From contig JBOGIG010000051.1 of the NCBI GenBank assembly GCA_050742455.1, positions 1 to 13,543 of the forward strand: a stretch of DNA of 13,543 bases, in the 5' to 3' direction. The notes under the pieces were generated by a model, which was not told the DNA's origin, searched no databases, and saw only the letters and a program-made list of their open reading frames with translations. Made by a program: the position numbers and the translations under genes. Numbering within the stretch: position 1 is the first letter of the stretch; each line of letters opens with the position of its first letter. The DNA is from JBOGIG01 sp050742455. GTDB taxonomy: Bacteria > Actinomycetota > Acidimicrobiia > Acidimicrobiales > JBOGIG01. Of this stretch, positions 6,746 through 13,205 are shown one piece after another.

Positions 6746-7474
6746 ATGAAGACCTTGATCCTGTGTGGCGGTCGCGGTACAAGGGCGTACCCCCATACCA
6801 TCGAGGTGCCCAAGCCTCTCTTGGAAGTCGCCGACCGCCCTGTTCTGTCCCACCTCATGGACATATACGCCTCCCAGGGCTTCGACCAGTTCGTGCTTGC
6901 CGCGGGCTACAAGCTCGAGCTGATCGAGTCGTTCGCCGCCGGCCTTCCATCGGCATGGAGGGTCGACGTGGTCGATACCGGTCTGGACACCAACACCGGT
7001 GAGCGGATCCGGCGCTGTGCCGATCGGCTCGGTGAACGGTTCTTTGCCACTTACGCCGACGGGCTGGGCGACGTGGATCTGGCCGAGTTGTTGAGGTTCC
7101 ACACCGACCACGCCGGACTTGCCACCATGACCACGGTGCCGTTGCCGTCCCAGTACGGGACCATCGAGGTCGGATCCGATGGCCAAGTAGGTCGCTTCAG
7201 GGAAAAGCCCCGCCTACCCGATCACCTCATCAATGCCGGATTCTTCGTGTTCGACTCCGCCGTATTTGGCCGCTGGTCGGGTGTGGACCTGGAGGGGGAG
7301 GTCCTGCCCGGCCTCGGTCGGGACGGAACTCTGTACGCCTACCGTCACAACGGATTCTGGAAGTCGATGGACACCTACAAGGATGCCCAGGAGTTGGCCA
7401 ACCTGTGTGCCGATGGTCCCGGACCCTGGGTGCGCCATGCCCTGGGAGCATTGGGAGGAGATCAGCTCTTTTGA
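6746..7474 (+). CDS. Sugar-1-phosphate nucleotidyltransferase resembling glucose-1-phosphate cytidylyltransferase
   Basis: The 242-residue enzyme should activate a sugar 1-phosphate with an NTP to give an NDP-sugar and pyrophosphate. The nucleotide-binding signature GGRGTR (8-13) and the catalytic lysine context VPKPLLEV (22-28) are intact, with a probable metal aspartate in 'TYADGLGD' (D105), EKP (153-155), 'INAGFFVFD' (162-170) and 'GFWKSMDTYKD' (203-213). The block 'VVDTGLDTNTGERIRR' and the GFW..MDT motif closely recall RfbF-type glucose-1-phosphate cytidylyltransferases, though this protein is somewhat shorter than those I know. The nucleotide and sugar are therefore inferred, and a thymidylyl- or guanylyltransferase role is possible. 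The ATG is preceded by AAGGCGAG seven bases upstream. Its 3' end overlaps the converging acyltransferase gene by 13 bases. A matching dehydratase lies at the far end of the locus. Confidence 0.85.
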   Translation: MKTLILCGGRGTRAYPHTIEVPKPLLEVADRPVLSHLMDIYASQGFDQFVLAAGYKLELIESFAAGLPSAWRVDVVDTGLDTNTGERIRRCADRLGERFFATYADGLGDVDLAELLRFHTDHAGLATMTTVPLPSQYGTIEVGSDGQVGRFREKPRLPDHLINAGFFVFDSAVFGRWSGVDLEGEVLPGLGRDGTLYAYRHNGFWKSMDTYKDAQELANLCADGPGPWVRHALGALGGDQLF

Positions 7475-8100
7475 GGCCACGATGGCTCTCGACTTGGGGA
7501 CTTGAGGGTGGTGCCCACGACTTTGGCCGGCGCCCCCACTGCGATCGAGTAGTCAGGAATGTCGCCTCGCACCACGCTGTTGGCCCCGATTAGGCAGTTC
7601 TGGCCGATCCGGGTGTCCCGCAGCACGGTGGAATGGTCCCCGATCCACGTACCCCTCCCAATGTGGATCGGGCCTGTCTTCAAGCGGTTGTAGAGCACAT
7701 TGGGATGGCCGTCATCCCAGGTGTGGTCGGAGTCCACCACGGTCACCGATCCGCCGAATACCACGTCGTCTTCGATGATGATCGAACATGCCCCGCTGAG
7801 CGTCACATTGGTCCGCATGGCCACCCGATCGCCGATGCGGATCACGGGCGGCTGTGCCTCCCACGCCGAACGCTCGACGGCCAGCCAAGCCCCGGGCAGG
7901 ACCAGTACCCCGTCACCGATGGCAATCGACGCCGTCCCGTAGAGCCAGTTAGGGCGGTGCAGGATTGACCCCGACCCGAATGAATGGAACTGACGGCGAC
8001 GGTAGGGCGCCTTGAGCCGTGCCACCAGGGCGGCCCGGGCCATTGGTTCGTCGGCCATGGTGCGCAGCTTGCCGACGGCGCCCTCGATCAGATAGTTCAT
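7462..8100 (-). CDS. Left-handed beta-helix (hexapeptide repeat) acyltransferase, first copy
   Basis: A 212-residue O-acetyltransferase-like protein of the WbbJ/maltose-acetyltransferase group, expected to acetylate a sugar of the glycan from acetyl-CoA. Imperfect hexapeptide repeats run from about residue 58 to 185 ('IAIGDGVLVLPGA', 'IRIGDRVAMRTNVT', 'IIIEDDVVFGGSVT', 'IHIGRGTWIGDHSTV', 'TRIGQNCLIGANSVV'). 'DSDHTWDD' (123-130) supplies the likely catalytic histidine H126, and GAPAKVV (189-195) is the usual closing motif. The ATG at 8100 overlaps the upstream glycosyltransferase stop by four bases (ATGA), which fixes the start and suggests coupling. It is the last gene of the minus-strand wzt operon. 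The acyl group and acceptor cannot be told from sequence. Confidence 0.88.
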   Translation of the reverse strand: MNYLIEGAVGKLRTMADEPMARAALVARLKAPYRRRQFHSFGSGSILHRPNWLYGTASIAIGDGVLVLPGAWLAVERSAWEAQPPVIRIGDRVAMRTNVTLSGACSIIIEDDVVFGGSVTVVDSDHTWDDGHPNVLYNRLKTGPIHIGRGTWIGDHSTVLRDTRIGQNCLIGANSVVRGDIPDYSIAVGAPAKVVGTTLKSPSREPSWPQKS

Positions 8101-9923
8101 GACTTGATCTGCCCTGCCGCTCTCCGGCTCAGCCTGCGGGCCGCGGGTCCGAGGCGATCCAGGGCCTGTTGTGATCGGTGCACCGTCCGCCCCCGCCACA
8201 GGGTGGACACGGACTGGGCCCGCACGCTCCAATGGGCGGGCGCCCCCCGGTTGGGCTCGTAGGCAACAAGATGGGAACGGTCGTGGTGGACCCGGTAATA
8301 GCGAAGGCGTCGTGATGCGGCATGGGAGACGAGGCCGGCGATATCGAGGTCATGGTGCAGGTGGGTGTCACCGGGCTCGGGCTCCAAGAAATTGACCATG
8401 ACCAGGCGGCCCAGGCTCTCCAGCCTGGATAAAAAGTCCATGGGTTGGGGTATGTGCTCTATGACGTCGAAGCAATACACGGCGTCGAAGTCCCCGGGGA
8501 TCTGATCGCGATCCAGGTCAAAGATGGTGGAGTCCGAGCCGCGCTGTCCCAGGCGCCAGCGCAGGTACCTGGTCGACGGATTGTCGAAGTCGGCGTAGGA
8601 CACCTCATAGCCCATGGCTTCGAGGCGTAGGCCGTCCGAGCCGATGCCACACCCGTAGTCCAAGATCCTGGCGCCTGGAGGAGCCAGCTTGGTCAACGCC
8701 TCCAAGTAGGGGTCCTTGGTGGGGGACATGGCGAAAGCCGTCAGGTCGTACAGATAGGCCTGGCTGGTGCGATAGAAGGTGGCCTCGTCCTGCGAGCTTT
8801 CCGCCTCGCGGTCGACCTCCTCTTCGTAGTGGATGAGCAATTCGGGCCGAAAATCCGTCCCCAGGTAGTCACGCAGTTCGCACAATGCCTCGGCCCGGTT
8901 CCAGGAGTAAAGGAAGGGGCCGGCCAAGCGGGAGCGGTATGAGCGATCGGCCAGCCGCCGTACGGCCGGCTCCAAGGAGGAAAGACGAGTGGGGATGCGT
9001 TCCGTGGCTCGAATGGCCAATGCTCCCACCGCCCGCTCAGCGGCCCCGTCGATCTTGGACCTGACAGCGGCGCTCGGACCGGTGGCGGCACGCGTCCCGT
9101 CCTGGTTTGGCCGCCGGGATTCGACTGCTCGTTGGTAAAAGAACGGCACGAACTCCGGCCTTAGCCGGGTCATGAGTCTCTCGCCCAGGGCTATGCCGCG
9201 AAATCGTCGCTCGATGCTTTCCCAGTCATAGGAGTGCAGGTGACGGGCCACTGCTTCGGGCTGGTAGTAGAGGCGCAGTCCTACCTCGGAGAGACGCCAC
9301 CCAAGGTCAAGGTCCTCGTAATAGAAGACGAACGACTCGTCGAAGCCCCCAACCGAGTCGAACAGGACCTTCTTGAGCGACACATTGCAGGAGTAGAAAC
9401 GTCCGAATCCGATGTCCTGGCTTAGCCCGTCGGTTCGCTCCCGCTCGGTGCCGTCGGTTCGCTCCCACTCAATGTTGTCGTAGTCGAATTGGGATCCCGA
9501 CCAGTCGAGCCATCGGTTGAGCGGGTTGCCGGCCACTTCGGGATGCCAAGTGACCCGACCCAAGGCGGCGACCCGGTCGTCGCCGTGGCGGGCATGCACG
9601 GCCAGGTGGGCGGCCACCAATCCGGGGTCGGGCACCATGTCGTCGCCCAGGAACAAGATGAGGGATCGCTCCGTGGCGGCCACCCCGGTATTGCGGGCGG
9701 CCCCGGGCCCCGCCGCCCTCTGGACGATCGATCGAGCCAGGTCCGAATGATGGGCCAGGGGAGGGGGATCACCGGCCCCGTCGGATACCACGATCACCTC
9801 GAACCCTTGCACGGATTGAGTTGCGAGCCCGGTGAGGGTGCGCTCCAGGATGTCCCATCTACCCACCGTGGGGATGACCACGGCCAGGTCGTCAGCCCTT
9901 GTTCGATCAGTCGTCAAGTCCAT
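8097..9923 (-). CDS. Bifunctional family-2 glycosyltransferase fused to a SAM-dependent methyltransferase
   Basis: A 608-residue two-domain protein. Residues about 12-265 form a GT-A family-2 glycosyltransferase: 'LAVVIPTVGRWDILERTLTG' (13-32), 'VIVVSDGAGD' (43-52), a DD motif in 'FLGDDMVPDP' (91-100), 'SCNVSLKK' (178-185) and the catalytic-type 'YYEDLDLGWR' (201-210). Residues about 385-560 form a class I methyltransferase: 'ILDYGCGIGSDGL' (420-432) binds SAM, with 'SYADFDNPS' (442-450) and 'FDVIEHI' (485-491). A helical linker (about 270-380) joins them. Both halves look intact. A duplicated octapeptide at 152-167 lies within the glycosyltransferase domain. The ATG at 9923 is five bases after the upstream acyltransferase stop. 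It likely adds and methylates a sugar of the exported glycan; donor, acceptor and methylation site are unknown. Confidence 0.9.
   Translation of the reverse strand: MDLTTDRTRADDLAVVIPTVGRWDILERTLTGLATQSVQGFEVIVVSDGAGDPPPLAHHSDLARSIVQRAAGPGAARNTGVAATERSLILFLGDDMVPDPGLVAAHLAVHARHGDDRVAALGRVTWHPEVAGNPLNRWLDWSGSQFDYDNIEWERTDGTERERTDGLSQDIGFGRFYSCNVSLKKVLFDSVGGFDESFVFYYEDLDLGWRLSEVGLRLYYQPEAVARHLHSYDWESIERRFRGIALGERLMTRLRPEFVPFFYQRAVESRRPNQDGTRAATGPSAAVRSKIDGAAERAVGALAIRATERIPTRLSSLEPAVRRLADRSYRSRLAGPFLYSWNRAEALCELRDYLGTDFRPELLIHYEEEVDREAESSQDEATFYRTSQAYLYDLTAFAMSPTKDPYLEALTKLAPPGARILDYGCGIGSDGLRLEAMGYEVSYADFDNPSTRYLRWRLGQRGSDSTIFDLDRDQIPGDFDAVYCFDVIEHIPQPMDFLSRLESLGRLVMVNFLEPEPGDTHLHHDLDIAGLVSHAASRRLRYYRVHHDRSHLVAYEPNRGAPAHWSVRAQSVSTLWRGRTVHRSQQALDRLGPAARRLSRRAAGQIKS
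9423..9470. repeat. 24-bp tandem duplication within the glycosyltransferase domain
   Basis: Two 24-base units at 9447-9470 and 9423-9446 share about the first 20 bases (minus-strand order) with one mismatch. They encode EWERTDGT and ERERTDGL. The duplication lies between two conserved glycosyltransferase motifs, in what should be a surface loop, and keeps the reading frame. Confidence 0.85.
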
Positions 9924-9928
9924 CGGTA

Positions 9929-10573
9929 TCAGGGAATGAGGGTGGCGTCAGCGGGACGCATCTCGGGTGGGCCGAAGTATTCGAGTACTTTGGCCGGAGC
10001 GCCGCCCGCCAGGCAGTAGGCGGGAATGGGTTTGGTCACCACAGAGCCGGCGGCGATGACGGAGTGCTTGCCGACGTCGTTGAGGATCGTGCACTTGGTC
10101 AGGATCATGGCGTCGTCCCCGATGTGAATAGGCGTGTATTCGTAGCCCTGTTCGGATATCGGAAGGTCGGGGTCTCTGAACCGGTGGTTTCCGTCCACGA
10201 TCATGGCCGACTGGGCAAATATGCAGCGTGACCCGATGTCGATGGAGGTGGTGCATTGGATGAGGCCGTAGGCGGTGAAAACCGTGCCCGCGCCGATGGA
10301 TACCCGCCCACCTCCGCTGATCTCGCAGTGGAACCCTCGGCGGAACTGAACTTCATCACCTATGACGAGACTGCCGGCGTGGGGGATGTCCAAGGTGAAA
10401 TCGGAGCCGATCGTTACGTTCTGTCCGAATTCGACATGGCAGTGGAGGTGGGTCGCCAGGATCAACTGGCGCCGGGCCCGGGAGGCCAGCCCCCGACCCA
10501 ATTCGTAGCGCAACTCCCACGGAAGTCTGCGGGGCGCCTTGAGGACACGTCGGGCAAGCTCGGCTGAGGGCAT
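9929..10573 (-). CDS. Left-handed beta-helix (hexapeptide repeat) acyltransferase, second copy
   Basis: A 214-residue O-acetyltransferase-like protein of the same superfamily as the one at 7462-8100 but clearly diverged from it. Hexapeptide repeats run from about residue 45 to 185 ('VTIGSDFTLDI', 'LVIGDEVQFRRG', 'VSIGAGTVFTA', 'IDIGSRCIFAQSA', 'IHIGDDAMILTKCTI', 'HSVIAAGSVV'). 'VDGNHRFRD' (126-134) carries the probable catalytic histidine H130, and GGAPAKVLEYFG (190-201) ends the fold. The N-terminal about 40 residues are basic and helical (RRVLKAPRR), and may place the protein at the membrane. The ATG at 10573 shares one base with the wzt stop (TGATG). It probably modifies the glycan or its precursor in the cytoplasm; substrate unknown. 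Confidence 0.88.
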   Translation of the reverse strand: MPSAELARRVLKAPRRLPWELRYELGRGLASRARRQLILATHLHCHVEFGQNVTIGSDFTLDIPHAGSLVIGDEVQFRRGFHCEISGGGRVSIGAGTVFTAYGLIQCTTSIDIGSRCIFAQSAMIVDGNHRFRDPDLPISEQGYEYTPIHIGDDAMILTKCTILNDVGKHSVIAAGSVVTKPIPAYCLAGGAPAKVLEYFGPPEMRPADATLIP

Positions 10574-11946
10574 CAGGCAAACTGATCCAGGCCCATACCC
10601 ATGTCGGGTTGGGTCGGGGGCACTGAGCCGGCCGTGCTCAAGGAGCCTGACCGAAGTCGGTCCGATTCATCCTCGACGGCCTGGGCGCCTTCAACCCGGT
10701 CGGGCGCCACGAGTCCAAGTCCCATGACGTCGGGGTCGTTGATGACGGATCCATCGATGCGGACCGTGGCGTTCAACTCAGCAATTCCCGCCGAGCCGAT
10801 TCGGGTTGGGACGTAAAGCAGGATCCCATCGGTGTCGTTGGCAAGAAGCGCCCGCAGGTCACTGGACATCACTGCCAGGCTCAGGCGGTAGGTGCCACCT
10901 GAGAGTCGGGGAGTGAATGCGATGCGAACTACTGATTCCTCGCCTGCCTCGAATGTTCGCCATTGGTGGTTGATGGCTGAGAACGTCGAAAAAGCAAGGG
11001 TGCCGTCCTCGGCGAACACTTGGAAATTAAGGCATGGATCCCTCACTTCCGCGTCGAAGCGGAGCCGGGCACAGTAGGTCAGCGGCCAGGAACTGCCCCG
11101 CGGCAACTCCTCCACAGGCCCCTCAATATGCCTCGAAACTATCGTTACACCGCCATCGATCGTTTGTTCGTGGTCCCCCGACGGGGTGGGGCCCGAAGTA
11201 GCCGCTCGTTCTGTCGCGTCGCGGGTTATCAGTTCGTGGTTGCGGACTATGGCCTTTTCCACTTCACCATCGAAGACGATGTGGCCCCGATCCATCAGGA
11301 CGGCACGGGGACAGAGGTTGCGGATGGCGTGCATAGAGTGGCTCACCATGACCACGGTCGTGCCCGAGGTCTGCAATTGCCGCATCTTCTTGTAACACTT
11401 GAGTTGGAAGGCCAGGTCGCCGACCGCCAGCACCTCGTCAACCAGGAGCACCTCGGGTTCGGTGTGGATTGCTACGGAGAAACCGAGTCGCATGAACATT
11501 CCCGACGAGTAGAACTTGACGGGCGTATCGATGAAGTTGGCCAACTCGGCGAAGGCGACTATGTCGGCGAATCGCTCGCTTATCTCGGGCTTGGTCATGC
11601 CCAGTAGCATCCCGTTGAGGTAGACGTTCTCCCGGCCGGACATTTCGCGATGGAAGCCCACCCCCACCCCGATGAGGGGAGCGACCCGCCCCCGTATGGC
11701 TAGGTGACCCTCGCTGGGCTGACTGACTCCGGCCAAAAGTCTCAACATGGAGGTCTTCCCGGCTCCGTTGCGGCCCAATACGCCGACGGTCTCTCCTTGC
11801 TCCACGACCAGGTCAATGCCGCGAAGGGCCCACATCTCACTTCGCTTGGGTCGCTTGAAAGGTAGGAGCGAGCGCAAAAGCATGGCCTGCTCATCCAGCT
11901 TCCAGTAGCGCTTTCCCACACCGGAAAGCCTGATTGCCTCGCTCAA
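10573..11946 (-). CDS. wzt: Wzt-like polysaccharide ABC-transporter ATPase with C-terminal glycan-binding-type domain
   Basis: A 457-residue ATPase partner of Wzm. The nucleotide-binding domain (about 1-245) has Walker A GRNGAGKT (58-65), the family's YSSGM signature region (146-150), Walker B 'VLLVDEVLAVGD' (166-177) and H-loop histidine H203; the insertion with 'GRENVYLNGMLLGM' (104-117) is typical of polysaccharide exporters. Residues about 265-400 look like a Wzt C-terminal beta-sandwich, which in characterised systems reads the modified end of the glycan. The last about 55 residues are low-complexity. A TTG at 11946 is the best start: GAGGT lies six bases upstream and no ATG is available. 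That Shine-Dalgarno can pair with an upstream sequence. It is the first gene of a four-gene minus-strand operon, with 160 bases separating it from the dehydratase. Confidence 0.92.
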   Translation of the reverse strand: MSEAIRLSGVGKRYWKLDEQAMLLRSLLPFKRPKRSEMWALRGIDLVVEQGETVGVLGRNGAGKTSMLRLLAGVSQPSEGHLAIRGRVAPLIGVGVGFHREMSGRENVYLNGMLLGMTKPEISERFADIVAFAELANFIDTPVKFYSSGMFMRLGFSVAIHTEPEVLLVDEVLAVGDLAFQLKCYKKMRQLQTSGTTVVMVSHSMHAIRNLCPRAVLMDRGHIVFDGEVEKAIVRNHELITRDATERAATSGPTPSGDHEQTIDGGVTIVSRHIEGPVEELPRGSSWPLTYCARLRFDAEVRDPCLNFQVFAEDGTLAFSTFSAINHQWRTFEAGEESVVRIAFTPRLSGGTYRLSLAVMSSDLRALLANDTDGILLYVPTRIGSAGIAELNATVRIDGSVINDPDVMGLGLVAPDRVEGAQAVEDESDRLRSGSLSTAGSVPPTQPDMGMGLDQFA

Positions 11947-11950
11947 GGCG

Positions 11951-11990
11951 CGACCTCAGTACTCGATCTACTCAATTGGGGCCGAGGTCG
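11951..11990 (-). promoter_or_regulatory. Inverted repeat enclosing the wzt ribosome-binding site
   Basis: In the wzt leader (minus strand) CGACCUCGG (11990-11982) can pair with CUGAGGUCG (11959-11951): nine pairs including one G-U, around a 22-base loop. The 3' arm contains the GAGGU Shine-Dalgarno, so the helix would hide it. This may be translational control or chance. The rest of 11947-12106 is AT-richer than its neighbours and presumably contains the wzt promoter, which I could not define. Confidence 0.4.
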
Positions 11991-12098
11991 ACCTGTGAGC
12001 ACGGTTGGGTAGTTGGCGTCCATTGGAACAACAATTCTGGCTTCTTGGTGCATTCACCTATGTGGACCGGGGTCAAGCATACCGTCACGGCACTGGAC

Positions 12099-12117
12099 CG
12101 CCGCGCTCACCGCGGCG
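12099..12117. terminator. GC-rich hairpin over the dehydratase stop codon
   Basis: CGCCGCG (12099-12105) and CGCGGCG (12111-12117) form a perfect seven-pair stem with a five-base loop that contains part of the stop codon 12107-12109. There is no T-run on either side, so it is not a canonical intrinsic terminator. It could pause transcription or protect the 3' end between the dehydratase and wzt. Confidence 0.25.
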
Positions 12118-13117
12118 TTATCACCGCCTTGCGGTACCAGTCGATCGTAATTGTCAGGGCCTCGTTCAGGCTGTGTTGAGGCTCCCAGCCCAGTACTTCA
12201 CGTGCCTTCGTAGCGGAGAGGAACTGGTGGTCGATCTCATTGGTGGCGGTGGCCCGGATGTCGGGCTCGAAATTCGTTCCGAGACACGACTGGATGGCGT
12301 GGACCAACTCCAATACGTTGAGCGGTTGCTCATTGGAGAAGTTGAAGGCCTGTCCGGCCAATGTGGGTTCGGCGGCCATGGCCTCGGCCAGTTGTAGGTA
12401 AGCCAGGGCGGCGTCGGTGACAAAGAGATAGTCGCGGGTGAGGGTTCCGTCGGAGCGGATCAGGGGCCGTTCCCCCCGGAGCAGGCCCCGGATGGTGCCC
12501 GGAACTATGCGGGCGTAGTTGGAGTCGCCAGGGCCGAACAAGTTGCCGCATCGGGTCACGCACGCCCCCACCCCGTAGGTGTGGTGGTAACAGGCTGCCA
12601 ACATGTCCGAGCAGGCTTTTGACACGTCATAAGGGTTGATGGCCCTAAGCGCCATGTCCTCGGAGTATGGAAGCACCGGTTGGGCCCCGTAGGCCTTGTC
12701 ACTGCTGGCTACCACCACCTGGCCCACCCCCGGCGAGTGACGCACCGCATCCAACAGAGCCCAGGTGCCCTTGATGTTGGACTCGAAGGTGGGAGTGGGA
12801 TTGGCATTGGCCACCCCTACCTGGGTCTGGGCTCCGAGGTGGAACACGGTGGAAACCTCGTACTCGCCCAAGAGACGCTCCAGGGTTGCCTGATCGGTCA
12901 GGTCGCCGGTAACGGCCGACACCTTGTCGCCCCAGGCCGACATCTCGGGAGTGGGTGGCACCTGATCCCGGACCAGGACGACGACGCTGGAACCCAGGGC
13001 GACAAGTTCGGAAACCAGGTGTGAGCCGAGAAATCCGGTCCCTCCGGTCACCGCCACGCCACGCTGCGACCAGAACTGTCGAGATGGCGACCAACTGCGC
13101 TTGGAGCTTGAGACCAT
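12107..13117 (-). CDS. NAD-dependent sugar-nucleotide 4,6-dehydratase-like enzyme (CDP-glucose / GDP-mannose type)
   Basis: A 336-residue extended short-chain dehydrogenase. From the ATG at 13117 it has the NAD-binding TGGTGFLG (24-31), 'TVFHLGAQTQV' (90-100), 'ASSDKAYG' (137-144), the catalytic YxxxK in 'NPYDVSKA' (161-168), 'TRCGNLFGPGD' (188-198) and 'RDYLFVTDAALAYL' (228-241). The SDK-x-Y pattern resembles CDP-glucose 4,6-dehydratases (RfbG) more than dTDP-glucose dehydratases, which fits the RfbF-like nucleotidyltransferase at 6746-7474; together they could make CDP-4-keto-6-deoxyglucose. The substrate remains an inference, since GDP-mannose dehydratases and epimerases are close relatives. 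An in-frame GTG at 13135 would add six residues; neither start has a clear ribosome site. It is transcribed toward wzt and diverges from the kinase-like gene. Confidence 0.85.
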   Translation of the reverse strand: MVSSSKRSWSPSRQFWSQRGVAVTGGTGFLGSHLVSELVALGSSVVVLVRDQVPPTPEMSAWGDKVSAVTGDLTDQATLERLLGEYEVSTVFHLGAQTQVGVANANPTPTFESNIKGTWALLDAVRHSPGVGQVVVASSDKAYGAQPVLPYSEDMALRAINPYDVSKACSDMLAACYHHTYGVGACVTRCGNLFGPGDSNYARIVPGTIRGLLRGERPLIRSDGTLTRDYLFVTDAALAYLQLAEAMAAEPTLAGQAFNFSNEQPLNVLELVHAIQSCLGTNFEPDIRATATNEIDHQFLSATKAREVLGWEPQHSLNEALTITIDWYRKAVITPR

Positions 13118-13205
13118 GGTGGGAGAGTTTGTCACGGACGCGGCCGCCCCGAGGTCCGAGACGACAGGTATTGCATATCTTGAGTTTTCATGGTGTTCTG
13201 ATCAA

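Noticed and set aside
6230..7186. 318-residue minus-strand open frame antisense to wzm and the nucleotidyltransferase
   Set aside because: Its Gln/His/Gly-rich translation has no recognisable domain and the two plus-strand genes are complete with conserved motifs.
10573..11200. Horizontal transfer of the wzt C-terminal region, suggested by a slightly lower GC
   Set aside because: The shift is mild by eye and no flanking mobile-element or recombination signature is visible; a computed GC and codon-usage profile would be needed to support it.
12099..12117. Strong intrinsic terminator after the dehydratase
   Set aside because: The seven-pair hairpin has no following T-run on either strand, so it is listed only as a weak possibility.
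13136..13205. Defined promoters for the kinase-like gene and the dehydratase
   Set aside because: The gap has an AT-richer pocket at about 13165-13205, but no -35/-10 pair with acceptable spacing was found on either strand.
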